From Rhizobiaceae bacterium (GTDB taxonomy: Bacteria; Pseudomonadota; Alphaproteobacteria; Rhizobiales; Rhizobiaceae): DNA of 64,000 bases. The stretch spans positions 62,001 to 126,000 of the forward strand of contig JAMLJD010000003.1 in NCBI GenBank assembly GCA_023953775.1, in the 5' to 3' direction. The notes beneath the pieces are model-generated. The model did no database searches. It saw nothing but the letters and a program-made list of their open reading frames with translations, and was not told the origin of the DNA. The translations under genes and the position numbers were made by a program. Shown here piece by piece: positions 1 through 8,706 of this stretch (positions are counted from its first letter, which is position 1; the number at the start of each line of letters is the position of its first letter).

Positions 1-888
1 ATCCGCGATGCCGAGGAGAAGGGACTGCTGCGTCCGGGCGGCGTGATCGTGGAAGGGACGGCCGGCAATACCGGCATCGGGTTGACGGTGGTCGCCAAGG
101 CGCTCGGCTACCGGACGGTCATCGTCATTCCCGATACCCAGAGCCAGGAAAAGAAGGACGCGCTGCGCCTGCTCGGGGCCGAGCTCATCGAAGTGCCGGC
201 GGTGCCCTACAAGAACCCGAACAACTATATCAAGGTCTCCGGCCGACTCGCCGAGCAACTGGCCAGGACCGAGCCCAACGGGGCCATCTGGGCGAACCAG
301 TTCGACAATGTCGCCAATCGCGACGGCCATGTGCGGACGACCGCACAGGAAATCTGGGAACAGACCGACGGCAAGATCGACGGTTTCGTGTCGGCCGTCG
401 GGACGGGCGGCACGCTGGCGGGCGTTTCGGCCGGGTTGAAGGGCAGGAGCAACAGGGTCAAGGTGGCGCTGGCCGATCCGATGGGCGCGGCGCTCTACAG
501 CTACTACACCACGGGCGAACTCAGGTCGGAGGGCAATTCGATCACCGAAGGTATCGGGCAGGGGCGCATCACGGCCAATCTGGAGGGGTTCGAGCCCGAC
601 CTGTCGTTCCAGGTTCCTGACAGCGAGGCACTGCCGATCATCTTCGACCTTGTCCAGGAAGAAGGGCTTTGCCTCGGCGGATCGAGCGGCATCAACATCG
701 CCGGGGCGATCCGGCTGGCGAAGGAACTGGGGCCGGGGCATACCATCGTGACGATGCTGTGCGACTACGGCACGCGTTACCAGTCGAAGATGTTCAACCC
801 GGACTTCCTGCGCGGCAAGGAACTGCCGGTTCCTGCATGGATGGAGCGGACACCTGACATCGACGTTCCGTTCGAGGACGTCGCGTGA
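1..888 (+). CDS. cysK: Cysteine synthase A, 5'-truncated by the window edge
   Basis: This is a PLP-dependent O-acetylserine sulfhydrylase-type enzyme, making cysteine from O-acetylserine and sulfide in the cytoplasm. The frame is open from base 1, so the true start and the PLP-binding lysine lie upstream. The asparagine loop (EGTAGNTG) is at 49-72 and the glycine-rich phosphate-binding loop (SAVGTGGTLAG) at about 391-423. The C-terminus (CDYGTRYQSKMF) is typical of the longer rhizobial CysK form. Its stop overlaps the GTG start of the next gene by four bases, suggesting translational coupling. Cystathionine beta-synthase-like enzymes share the fold, so exact substrate use is inferred. Confidence 0.9.
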   Translation: MRDAEEKGLLRPGGVIVEGTAGNTGIGLTVVAKALGYRTVIVIPDTQSQEKKDALRLLGAELIEVPAVPYKNPNNYIKVSGRLAEQLARTEPNGAIWANQFDNVANRDGHVRTTAQEIWEQTDGKIDGFVSAVGTGGTLAGVSAGLKGRSNRVKVALADPMGAALYSYYTTGELRSEGNSITEGIGQGRITANLEGFEPDLSFQVPDSEALPIIFDLVQEEGLCLGGSSGINIAGAIRLAKELGPGHTIVTMLCDYGTRYQSKMFNPDFLRGKELPVPAWMERTPDIDVPFEDVA

Positions 889-1625
889 GCGGCACCGAAG
901 CGCTGTTCCGCGAAGACGCCTATCTCGGTGAAACCGAGGCGAAGCTCGTCGCGATCAACGATCGCGGCGGTCTGATCCTCGACAGGACCATCTTCTACGC
1001 GACGTCGGGCGGACAACCCGGCGATACCGGCCATTTGCTGCGCGAGGACGGTTCGCGGATCGATATCGCAGGCACGATCACGGGCGAGACCAAGGACGAG
1101 ATCATCCACATCCCGGCTCCGGGGCAGGCCATCCCGCAGCCCGGCGAGGCGCTGCGCCTTTCCATCGACTGGGGTCGGCGGCTGAAGCTGATGCGCATGC
1201 ACACCGCCTGCCATCTGCTCACCGTCGTCTGCCCCTATCCGATCACCGGCGCGTCGGTCGGCGAGGAGGACAGCCGGGTTGATTTCGACCTGCCGGATGC
1301 CGGCATGAGCAAGGAAGAGGTGAGCGAGCGGCTGATGCAACTGGTCAGGGCGGATCACCCCGTCTTCACGCGCTGGATCACCGATGAGGACCTGGCCGCC
1401 AATCCTACGCTGGTGAAATCGAAGAACGTCCGGCCACCATCGGGCACCGGGCGGATCCGGCTTGTCTGCATCGGCAACGATGCGGCCGTCGACAGCCAGC
1501 CCTGCGGCGGAACGCATGTGGCCTCGACGGCGGAGGTTGGCGACATACATATCGGCAAGATCGAGAAGAAGGGGCGCGAAAACCGCCGGTTTCGCATCCG
1601 CTTCGGCCCGTTGCCGGCGGCCTGA
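885..1625 (+). CDS. Alanyl-tRNA editing protein, AlaX family
   Basis: This 246-residue protein resembles the free-standing editing domain of alanyl-tRNA synthetase, which in this family hydrolyses mischarged Ser-tRNA(Ala) or Gly-tRNA(Ala). The zinc-site motifs are visible: HTACH near residues 105-109 and CGGTH near 207-211. The N-terminal half has the beta-barrel-like segment (FYATSGGQPGDTG) of the AlaRS editing region. The GTG start overlaps the upstream cysK stop, and sseA follows after 12 bases, so the three genes probably form one operon. The start was chosen for that overlap. Confidence 0.88.
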   Translation: MSGTEALFREDAYLGETEAKLVAINDRGGLILDRTIFYATSGGQPGDTGHLLREDGSRIDIAGTITGETKDEIIHIPAPGQAIPQPGEALRLSIDWGRRLKLMRMHTACHLLTVVCPYPITGASVGEEDSRVDFDLPDAGMSKEEVSERLMQLVRADHPVFTRWITDEDLAANPTLVKSKNVRPPSGTGRIRLVCIGNDAAVDSQPCGGTHVASTAEVGDIHIGKIEKKGRENRRFRIRFGPLPAA

Positions 1626-1637
1626 GGAGGGTCGGAA

Positions 1638-2489
1638 ATGAGCGAAAAGAGCCGGTTCGTGGTGTCGGCCGACTGGCTGGCCGAGCGCCTGGAGCAGCCG
1701 GGCCTGTCGCTCGTCGACGCCTCCTGGTACCTGCCTGCCCAGAACCGGGATGCGCGCGCCGAATATGACGCGTCGCATATCCCTGGCGCGATCTTCTTCG
1801 ACCAGGATCTCGTGGTGGAGCCCGGTTCTGACATGCCGCATACATTGCCGTCGCCCGAGACGTTTGCCCAGCATGCCGGCTCGATGGGCATCTCCGTCGA
1901 CGACACGATCGTGGTCTATGACGGTCCCGGCATGTTCTCGGCGCCCCGTGTATGGTGGATGTTCCGGGTCATGGGCGCGGCAAACGTCTTCCTGCTCGAT
2001 GGCGGGTTCGACCGCTGGAAGGCGGCGGGCCGCCCGGTCACGTCGCAGCCGACGAAGATCGCCCCCAACAATTTCGTGGTTGCCTTCGACAAGGGCCGCG
2101 TCGCGTCGCTCGCCGAGATGAAGGACCATGTCGCATCGGGCGCGCGGCAGATTGCCGATGCGCGTCCTGCGGGACGTTTCGAGGGCAGAGATCCGGAGCC
2201 ACGCAAGGGCGTCAGGTCCGGCCACATGCCGGGCGCGCGCAATGTTCCTGCAGTGTCACTTTCGGAGAACGGCGAATTGCTGTCGCTCGACAGGTTGCGC
2301 CAGGCATTTGCGGAGGCGGGGGTCGACCTGTCGGCGCCGGTGGTGACGTCCTGCGGTTCGGGAGTGACGGCAGCGGTGGTGACGCTGGCGCTCGAATCGA
2401 TCGGCCACACGGACAACCAGCTCTACGACGGTTCCTGGACCGAGTGGGGCGGCCGGCCGGATACGCCCGTCGCCACCGGCAAGGCCTGA
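1638..2489 (+). CDS. sseA: 3-mercaptopyruvate sulfurtransferase
   Basis: This 283-residue protein has two rhodanese domains. It transfers sulfur from 3-mercaptopyruvate to thiols or cyanide. The catalytic cysteine is residue 239 in CGSGVTA; that loop is typical of mercaptopyruvate sulfurtransferases, whereas thiosulfate sulfurtransferases usually have CRKGVT. The N-terminal, non-catalytic rhodanese domain covers about residues 8-140. A GAGGAGGG ribosome-binding site lies just upstream of the ATG. It follows cysK and the AlaX gene, consistent with a sulfur amino acid operon, and the GNAT gene starts two bases after its stop. Confidence 0.93.
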   Translation: MSEKSRFVVSADWLAERLEQPGLSLVDASWYLPAQNRDARAEYDASHIPGAIFFDQDLVVEPGSDMPHTLPSPETFAQHAGSMGISVDDTIVVYDGPGMFSAPRVWWMFRVMGAANVFLLDGGFDRWKAAGRPVTSQPTKIAPNNFVVAFDKGRVASLAEMKDHVASGARQIADARPAGRFEGRDPEPRKGVRSGHMPGARNVPAVSLSENGELLSLDRLRQAFAEAGVDLSAPVVTSCGSGVTAAVVTLALESIGHTDNQLYDGSWTEWGGRPDTPVATGKA

Positions 2490-2491
2490 CC

Positions 2492-3028
2492 ATGCCGCGC
2501 AAGGCCAGGCCGAAGCGTCTGACGGCGCGCATCACGCATCTGGAAATGGAGAGGACGCCGCCGCTGCGGGTCGCCGCGCCGATCGGGATCCGACTGGCGC
2601 TGATGCGGCCGCATCGCATCACTTTGCCTTTCTACCGGTTTCTGTACGAGCAGGTCGGCAAGCCGCATCATTGGCTGCTCCGGCGCAACGCCACGGACGA
2701 TGATCTGGCCGCGGCAATCCATTCGCCAATGACGGAGATCGAGGTTCTCTACGCCGACGGATCACCGGCAGGTTTCTACGAACTGGCTCTGGACGAGCTG
2801 CCGGAGGCCGTGGAGATCCGTTATTTCGGCCTGACGCCGCAGGCTCAGGGCAGGGGGCTTGGCCGTTTCCTGCTCAGCGAGGCAATATTCTCCGGCTTTG
2901 CTCATGCGCCGCGGAAGCTGAGGATACAGACCAACACGCTCGACAGTCCGCGTGCCTTGCAGCTTTACCAGAAGATGGGCTTTTCACCTGTCGGGTGGTC
3001 CGAGGAAACGGTCGAACCTTGGGAGTGA
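2492..3028 (+). CDS. GNAT family N-acetyltransferase
   Basis: This 178-residue protein has a GNAT fold. The acetyl-CoA binding loop is visible as QAQGRGLGRFLL near residues 113-124, and the C-terminal ALQLYQKMGF motif is characteristic. The first 50 residues are basic and unlike the catalytic core. The ATG at 2492 was chosen because it sits two bases after the sseA stop; the reading frame is open much further upstream but overlaps sseA there. The substrate cannot be told from sequence. Position suggests it is the last gene of the cysK-AlaX-sseA operon. Confidence 0.85.
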   Translation: MPRKARPKRLTARITHLEMERTPPLRVAAPIGIRLALMRPHRITLPFYRFLYEQVGKPHHWLLRRNATDDDLAAAIHSPMTEIEVLYADGSPAGFYELALDELPEAVEIRYFGLTPQAQGRGLGRFLLSEAIFSGFAHAPRKLRIQTNTLDSPRALQLYQKMGFSPVGWSEETVEPWE

Positions 3029-3154
3029 GGCCGCCCGACCGGCTGCCGGTCGCTGAATTTTTCTAAAACGCCCCGTTCATCGCCGCTTCAGGCATGGTTT
3101 GGCAGTTTGTCCTCACGACAAGCGTCCCTGCACCGTCGCCCGAAGGAGACCACG

Positions 3155-3814
3155 ATGAAGACCCCCCGCCTGATCGCAACACTTCTGGCTGCTGCCGTCG
3201 CGCTGCCGGCCATCGCCCATGCCGACGGTGTGGTATCGCCCGAGACGCGCTGGCTCGAACGGCAGGAGCGCGCACCGGTCGAACGCGCCCGCAAGAATCG
3301 CAAGCACAAGAAGGACGTCAAGGTCGAGGTTTCGACGCCATCGGCCGCGGTGATCGTGGAGAAGCTCGGTGCCGCTCCGCGCGTGCGGATCGAACGAAAC
3401 CAGCGCGTCAGCGTCCAGGAATTCAAGCGTCGGCCGGAATTGCGCCGGATGGCGCCGTCGATCGAAATCCAGTCGATCAACTTCGCATTCGGCTCGGCGG
3501 ATATTCCGTACTCGCAATACGGCAAGGTACAGCAGATCGCGGAAGCGCTCAGGCAGATGATCTACCGCCGGCCGGGAACGACGGTGCTGCTTGAGGGCCA
3601 CACCGACGCGGTCGGCTCCGACTATGCCAATTACGCCCTTTCGGAAGCGCGCTCGGCGTCGTTGAAGCAGGTTCTCGTGAGCGACTTCGGCATTCCGTGG
3701 CGGTCGATCGAGACGGTCGGATATGGCGAGGAATATCTCCTGGTGCCGACGCCCTACGAGAACTGGCAGAACCGCCGCGTCACCCTGCGCCGCATCGACG
3801 ACTTCCTTCGGTAG
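3155..3814 (+). CDS. OmpA-family peptidoglycan-associated envelope protein
   Basis: This 219-residue protein has a signal peptide (MKTPRLIATLLAAAVALP, cleavage after AHA) and a C-terminal OmpA domain from about residue 105 to the end. The domain carries the peptidoglycan-binding signature LEGHTDAVGS and NRRVTLR. A lysine/arginine-rich stretch (RARKNRKHKKDVK) follows the signal peptide. A GAAGGAG ribosome-binding site at 3142 fixes the ATG at 3155; an in-frame start at 3107 would hide the signal peptide. There is no N-terminal beta-barrel, so it is likely a periplasmic or outer-membrane-associated anchor. A strong terminator follows. Confidence 0.85.
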   Translation: MKTPRLIATLLAAAVALPAIAHADGVVSPETRWLERQERAPVERARKNRKHKKDVKVEVSTPSAAVIVEKLGAAPRVRIERNQRVSVQEFKRRPELRRMAPSIEIQSINFAFGSADIPYSQYGKVQQIAEALRQMIYRRPGTTVLLEGHTDAVGSDYANYALSEARSASLKQVLVSDFGIPWRSIETVGYGEEYLLVPTPYENWQNRRVTLRRIDDFLR

Positions 3815-3849
3815 CACGGTTTTCCTCCCGTTTCCCGTGCACCCAGACT

Positions 3850-3880
3850 GCCCGCCGGTTTCGCGCCGGCGGGCTTTTTT
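3850..3880 (+). terminator. Rho-independent terminator after the OmpA-like gene
   Basis: A 9-bp perfect GC stem (GCCCGCCGG paired with CCGGCGGGC) with a 7-base loop is followed directly by six T residues. It lies 36 bases after the OmpA-like stop. Confidence 0.92.
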
Positions 3881-3953
3881 CGTGCAGGAATCGGGTGGGA
3901 CCGCCGGCCGGCAAGCAGTAGCTGGGAACGCATCAAGCAGGAGGTTTGTGACG

Positions 3954-4427
3954 ATGACGATCCGATTCATTGCCATGCCAAGCGGCGACGCGGCGCATTT
4001 CAGGGCCATGGGCGTGGACGCCTACGGCATGGTTCCCGAGCGGGGTGTGGCCAATGGCGGCGGCATTCCCTGTCGCCATTGCCTCAAGGATGTCGAGCCC
4101 GGCGAGCCCTACCTGACGATCGCGTACCGCCCTTTCCCGGCGCTGCAGCCCTATGCGGAGACCGGGCCGGTCTTCCTGCATGCCGAGGAATGCATCCGTG
4201 CTCCCGACAGCCCGGCCTTGCCGCAGATGCTCCGGTCGTCGCCGGACTATATCGTGCGCGGCTACGGTCATGACGACCGGATCGTCTACGGGACGGGCGG
4301 GGTCATTGCGACGGACGCGATCGCGGAACGGGCGGAAGACCTGTTCGAGCGGGCGGACATTTCCTACGTCCACGTACGTTCGGCGCGGAACAACTGCTTC
4401 CAGTGCCGTGTCGAGCGGGCGGTCTAG
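3954..4427 (+). CDS. DUF1203 family protein
   Basis: This 157-residue soluble protein resembles the DUF1203 family, which has no known function. A CRHCL motif near residues 41-45 and further cysteines near the C-terminus (NNCFQCRVERA) suggest metal binding or redox-sensitive cysteines, but that is inference. An AGGAGG site at 3939 is nine bases from the ATG at 3954; an in-frame GTG at 3948 is too close to it. The gene is alone between the upstream terminator and a convergent hydrolase gene. Confidence 0.75.
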   Translation: MTIRFIAMPSGDAAHFRAMGVDAYGMVPERGVANGGGIPCRHCLKDVEPGEPYLTIAYRPFPALQPYAETGPVFLHAEECIRAPDSPALPQMLRSSPDYIVRGYGHDDRIVYGTGGVIATDAIAERAEDLFERADISYVHVRSARNNCFQCRVERAV

Positions 4428-4442
4428 GTTCGGAATCGGGAT

Positions 4443-4991
4443 CTAAAGCCGCGACAGAAACTGGGCGAAGACCATCGAGCCTTCCGGCCACGGGCCGTAG
4501 CCGGACTCTTCGTCGATATGCCCTGCTTCGCCGGCATCGATGAACAGCGATCCCCAGGCCGATGCGATGTCCTCCGCCGTTTCGATGGCACAGAACGGGT
4601 CGTTGCGGCTCGCAATGGTGATCGAGGGAAAGGGCAGCGGGTCGCGCGAATAGGGCCCGAAGGTCGCCAGATGCCTCGGGCGGATATCGTCGCGGGAGAC
4701 GTCGGGTGGTGCCACCAGGAAGCCGCCGGCAACCTTGCTGTCGAAGTGCGGCACGGCATTCACGGCCGCTGCCACGCCGAGCGAGTGGGCGACCACCACG
4801 ACCGGGCGCGTGGCGGCGGCGACGGCCCGGCCGATGCCGTCGACCCAGCCTTGGCGCTCGGGCTTGTGCCAGTCGACCCCCTCGATGCGGCGCGCGGTCG
4901 ACAGGCGCGCCTCCCACCGGCTTTGCCAGTGGGCGGGTCCGGCATTGTTGAACCCCGGTATGATGAGGATGTCCGCGTCCTTGACCTTCAT
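4443..4991 (-). CDS. RBBP9/YdeN-type serine hydrolase
   Basis: This 182-residue protein is a small single-domain alpha/beta hydrolase of the RBBP9/YdeN family. The N-terminal IIPGFNNAGPAHWQSRWE segment is diagnostic, the nucleophile elbow is AHSLG near residues 78-82, and a C-terminal GHIDEESGYG supplies the likely catalytic histidine. No signal peptide is seen. It starts 48 bases downstream of purB on the same strand and may be co-transcribed with it. The natural substrate is unknown. Confidence 0.85.
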   Translation of the reverse strand: MKVKDADILIIPGFNNAGPAHWQSRWEARLSTARRIEGVDWHKPERQGWVDGIGRAVAAATRPVVVVAHSLGVAAAVNAVPHFDSKVAGGFLVAPPDVSRDDIRPRHLATFGPYSRDPLPFPSITIASRNDPFCAIETAEDIASAWGSLFIDAGEAGHIDEESGYGPWPEGSMVFAQFLSRL

Positions 4992-5039
4992 GGAGCCGAT
5001 GTAGTCGAGGCGCTTCCCGGCTGCAACCGGACCTGCCGG

Positions 5040-6347
5040 TCAGGCCGCGCCGAACACGCGCCGGAAGATCGTGTCGACATGCTTGGTGTGATAGCCGAGA
5101 TCGAACTTCTCGCGCAGTTCCGCCTCGCTCAGGGCCGCCCTCACATCGGCGTCGGCGAGCAGTTCCTCGAGGAAGTCCTTGCCGTCCTCCCAAACCTTCA
5201 TGGCGTTGCGCTGCACGAGGCGATAGGCGTCCTCGCGGCTGACGCCCGCCTGCGTGAGCGCCAAAAGAACGCGTTGCGAGTGAACGAGCCCGCGGAACTT
5301 GTTCATGTTGGCCGTCATGTTGTCGGGATAGACCACGAGCTTCTCGACCACGCCTGTCAGGCGCGCGAGGGCGAAGTCGAGGGTGATTGTGGCGTCCGGC
5401 CCGATCATGCGCTCGACCGAGGAGTGCGAGATGTCGCGTTCGTGCCACAGCGCGACGTTCTCCATCGCGGGCATTGCGTAGCTGCGGACCATGCGGGCGA
5501 GGCCGGTGAGGTTTTCCGTCAGGACCGGATTGCGCTTGTGCGGCATGGCCGAGGAGCCCTTCTGGCCCGGCGAGAAATATTCCTCGGCCTCCAGGACCTC
5601 GGTGCGCTGGAGATGCCGGATTTCGGTTGCCAGCCGCTCCACCGAGGAGGCGATGACGCCGAGCGTTGCGAAGAACATCGCGTGGCGGTCGCGAGGGATG
5701 ACCTGCGTCGACACCGGTTCGGGCGCAAGGCCGAGCTTTGCGGCGACGTGCTCCTCGACGCGCGGGTCGATGTTGGCGAAGGTGCCGACCGCGCCCGAGA
5801 TGGCGCATGTGGCGATTTCCGTCCGCGCGGCGGCCAGTCGCGCACGGCAGCGCTCGAATTCGGCATAGGCCAGCGCCAGCTTGACCCCGAACGTCGTCGG
5901 CTCGGCATGGATGCCGTGGCTGCGGCCGATGGTGACGGTGTCCTTGTGCTCGAGAGCGCGCGTCTTCAGCGCCGCGAGCAGCGCGTCGAGGTCGGCGATA
6001 AGGATGTCGCTGGCGCGCGTGAGCTGGACGCTGAAACAGGTGTCGAGCACGTCGGACGACGTCATGCCCTGATGCACGAACCGGGCGTCCGGCCCGACGA
6101 GCTCGGCGAGATGGGTGAGGAAGGCGATTACGTCGTGCTTGGTCTCGCGCTCGATCTCGTCGATCCGCGCCACGTCGAACGTCGCCTTGCCGCCCTTGTC
6201 CCAGATCGTCTTCGCGGCCGCGGCCGGGATCACGCCGATTTCGGCGAGTGCGTCGCAGGCATGCGCCTCGATCTCGAACCAGATGCGGAACTTGGTCTCG
6301 GGCGACCAGATGGCGACCATCTCGGGGCGCGAATAACGCGGGATCAT
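5040..6347 (-). CDS. purB: Adenylosuccinate lyase
   Basis: This 435-residue enzyme catalyses two steps of purine synthesis: cleavage of SAICAR and of adenylosuccinate, both releasing fumarate. The fumarase/aspartase superfamily signature SSAMPHKRNP sits on the flexible catalytic loop near residue 265, and GRSHGIHAEP carries the catalytic histidine. Further conserved segments include HQGMTSSDVLDT. The length is normal. It starts with ATG at 6347, with a small hydrolase gene downstream. Confidence 0.97.
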   Translation of the reverse strand: MIPRYSRPEMVAIWSPETKFRIWFEIEAHACDALAEIGVIPAAAAKTIWDKGGKATFDVARIDEIERETKHDVIAFLTHLAELVGPDARFVHQGMTSSDVLDTCFSVQLTRASDILIADLDALLAALKTRALEHKDTVTIGRSHGIHAEPTTFGVKLALAYAEFERCRARLAAARTEIATCAISGAVGTFANIDPRVEEHVAAKLGLAPEPVSTQVIPRDRHAMFFATLGVIASSVERLATEIRHLQRTEVLEAEEYFSPGQKGSSAMPHKRNPVLTENLTGLARMVRSYAMPAMENVALWHERDISHSSVERMIGPDATITLDFALARLTGVVEKLVVYPDNMTANMNKFRGLVHSQRVLLALTQAGVSREDAYRLVQRNAMKVWEDGKDFLEELLADADVRAALSEAELREKFDLGYHTKHVDTIFRRVFGAA

Positions 6348-6404
6348 GTCAGGGCTTTCCGTAGGAGAAATGTCGCCGCCTGATAACAGGTCGAGCCGGC
6401 GATC

Positions 6405-6938
6405 TCAACGCGTGCGGCGGGCTAGCCACAGCGAAGCCGCCAGCAGGATGACGAAGCCGACGGGAAAGAACAGCCGCAGGCCGGTGACCAGAAACTGGTA
6501 GACCGCCGCCGCCGTGGTGAAGACGAGCTGGAAGGTCCAAGTGATCGAAAACGCGGGCGCGTGCCAGTGCGCATAGTAGAGCCGGTAGTGGAGCGCATAG
6601 GCGAGCGCGGTCGCTGCCACGGTGGCGAGTGCCAGGGCCAGAAACGCTCCCGCATATCGTATCTCCGCCCGTCGGCCGCTTGCCACCAGCCGCGCCGCGA
6701 ACAGCGCGATCGGAAAGGCCACCAGGCCGCCGGCCGCGAACAGGATGCCGACCTCAGCCAGCTTCGCATTGGTCTGCCACGCAAGCCGCCAGACCGCGAG
6801 ATAGCCTGTCGCTCCCATCAGCAGCGACCATGCGACCGCACCGGCGCCGGCCTCCAGCGGCGAGGGGAGCGAGGCGGCCGCGCGATGAAGCAACGCTCCC
6901 GCAAGGCCGGGCTTCGAGGTGAGATCCTGATCCGCCAC
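6405..6938 (-). CDS. Uncharacterised multi-spanning membrane protein
   Basis: I do not recognise a family. The 177-residue protein has about five hydrophobic segments, near residues 33-53, 62-85, 93-113, 130-150 and 152-172, separated by short arginine-containing loops, so it should lie in the inner membrane. It begins seven bases after the stop of the DUF2259 gene on the same strand, suggesting co-transcription with that gene, the P1 peptidase and the binding protein. Confidence 0.65.
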   Translation of the reverse strand: MADQDLTSKPGLAGALLHRAAASLPSPLEAGAGAVAWSLLMGATGYLAVWRLAWQTNAKLAEVGILFAAGGLVAFPIALFAARLVASGRRAEIRYAGAFLALALATVAATALAYALHYRLYYAHWHAPAFSITWTFQLVFTTAAAVYQFLVTGLRLFFPVGFVILLAASLWLARRTR

Positions 6939-6945
6939 GCCGATT

Positions 6946-7668
6946 TCAGAACCTTCCGGTGACAGCGATCCAGTGGTGGTCGGGCCCTTCGAAGCCGAAA
7001 CTGCGAACCGCGATCAACACGGCGAAGGAGGGCAGTCCCTGGTCGCCGAAGACGGTCTGCACGGCGCCGAGGCGGTAGCCGAGCGGGCAATTGCGGCTCG
7101 TCGGGATCGTCTCGTCCTCGTGCAGCAGCGTCACGCCGCCGCCATCCGTCACGTCGATGCGCAGCAGGCGATAGCCCATGGTCTCGCCGAGATCCTCGCA
7201 ACCCTCGGCCGGCAGCGGGAATTCCTCGAGCCTGAATTCGACCGGCGTGTCGACGGGCGGCAGGACCGGGCGCGGATTGACGGCGAGCCGGTACGGATCG
7301 GCCGACAATTCGGTGATGGCGTTGAAGCCGGCCGTATAGCCGCGGTTGGCCGCCAGTTCGTCGTCGGAAACGATCTCCTCGCCCTGCGCGGCGGCCTGTT
7401 GAAGCGCCTCGGCGAGGGTCGCGCTTTCGTCGTCGATACGAATGCGCACAGGGGTTCCGGAAAGAAAGGCGTCGTTCTCGACGTCGATGTAGAAGCGGTT
7501 GGCGTAGGGAAATCCGGAACCGTCCTGGACGCCGTATTCCTCGAACGCAAAGATCGAGCTGTCGCCGGAAAAGCCGAGAATGTTGAGCTCGGCCGTATCG
7601 CCCGCGATCGCGGAAGTTCCGGCAAGGCAGACGGCGACGATGCCGATTTCCAGAGAGAACTTCTTCAT
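6946..7668 (-). CDS. DUF2259 family secreted protein
   Basis: This 240-residue protein has a signal peptide (MKKFSLEIGIVAVCLAG, cleavage after SAIAG) and resembles the DUF2259 family of predicted secreted proteins with no known function. The mature N-terminus contains ILGFSGDSSIFAFEEYG, a conserved opening of that family. The body is acidic and periplasmic in character. It starts 15 bases after the P1 peptidase gene on the minus strand, and a membrane protein gene follows, which together suggest an envelope-linked operon. Confidence 0.8.
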   Translation of the reverse strand: MKKFSLEIGIVAVCLAGTSAIAGDTAELNILGFSGDSSIFAFEEYGVQDGSGFPYANRFYIDVENDAFLSGTPVRIRIDDESATLAEALQQAAAQGEEIVSDDELAANRGYTAGFNAITELSADPYRLAVNPRPVLPPVDTPVEFRLEEFPLPAEGCEDLGETMGYRLLRIDVTDGGGVTLLHEDETIPTSRNCPLGYRLGAVQTVFGDQGLPSFAVLIAVRSFGFEGPDHHWIAVTGRF

Positions 7669-7683
7669 GTCTTTTCTCCTTTC

Positions 7684-8706
7684 TCAGCCGTTTTGGCCGC
7701 TGCGCCCCGCCCAGGTTGGGAAATAGTCGCCGTCCATCGGCGTCGCGGCATGGACGCCGCGTGCAATGGCACGGGCCATCGTCGCCCCGGCCGCCGCATA
7801 GAGGTCGATAGCGTCGTCCACGCCTGCCTTGATGCCGCTTCGTCCGGTCGCCAGCGCAAAGACGAGGTCGCCGTCGACCGGGGTATGCGCCGGCCATATG
7901 GCCCGCGCAAAGCCGTCGTGAGCTGCCATGGCGAGCCGCTTTGCGGCGGCCTTGTCCAGCACGGCGTCGGTGGCGACGACCGCGATCGTGGTGTTGGCGC
8001 CCTGCGGATTGACGTCGCGGTATTTGAGCGCGACGCGGGTAGCCTGCGGCGGGATCGGCGCGGGCAGTCCCAGGCCGCCGAACTCGTCGCCAATCTCGAA
8101 TGGCGCGGCCCAGAAATGGGCCGTATCGCCGACCGTCACCGATCCGGTCGGGTTGACGGCCGCGAGGGCGGCCACTGTGATGCCGTTGTCGAGCACGGCG
8201 GAGGCAGAGCCGAGCCCGCCCTTCAGCCCGGCGGTCAGTGCGCCGAAGCCGGCGCCGGCCGTGCCTATCTCGAAGTTGGTTGCCGCGGCCCGGGTCGCCG
8301 CATAGCCCAATTCGCGGTAGGGCGGGTATCGTCCCCAGTTCTTGTCGCCGCCATTTGCGAGGTCGAACAGGATCGCCGCCGGCACGATCGGGATGCGCAG
8401 ATCACGGACCGCGAAGCCTACTCCGTTCTCCCGCAGTGCGGCCTGTGCGCCCGAGGCCGCGTCGAGGCCGAAGGCCGAACCGCCGGAGAGCACCAGCGCG
8501 TTGACGGCGTCGACCGAATTGTGCGGTTCGAGAAGATCGGTTTCGCGGGTTCCCGGCGCGCCGCCCAGCACCATGACGGAGGCGACCGCAGGCTCGTCGC
8601 AGACGATGGCGGTCACGCCGGAGTTGAGCGCTGCGTCATGGGCGTTGCCGACCTTGAGGCCGGCGACATCGGTGATGAGGTTGCGTGGCCCCGCCCGGAA
8701 GCTCAT
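7684..8706 (-). CDS. P1 family peptidase (DmpA/L-aminopeptidase D-esterase type)
   Basis: This 340-residue protein belongs to the self-processing Ntn-hydrolase-like P1 family. The precursor is cut before a serine that becomes the N-terminal nucleophile. The expected site is visible as KGGLGSAS near residues 160-167. The N-terminal region carries NAHDAALNSGVTAIVCDE and LSGGSAFGLDAASG, also typical. Family members release N-terminal amino acids from peptides or beta-peptides; the substrate here is unknown. Its ATG overlaps the stop of the upstream binding-protein gene by four bases, indicating coupled translation. Confidence 0.88.
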   Translation of the reverse strand: MSFRAGPRNLITDVAGLKVGNAHDAALNSGVTAIVCDEPAVASVMVLGGAPGTRETDLLEPHNSVDAVNALVLSGGSAFGLDAASGAQAALRENGVGFAVRDLRIPIVPAAILFDLANGGDKNWGRYPPYRELGYAATRAAATNFEIGTAGAGFGALTAGLKGGLGSASAVLDNGITVAALAAVNPTGSVTVGDTAHFWAAPFEIGDEFGGLGLPAPIPPQATRVALKYRDVNPQGANTTIAVVATDAVLDKAAAKRLAMAAHDGFARAIWPAHTPVDGDLVFALATGRSGIKAGVDDAIDLYAAAGATMARAIARGVHAATPMDGDYFPTWAGRSGQNG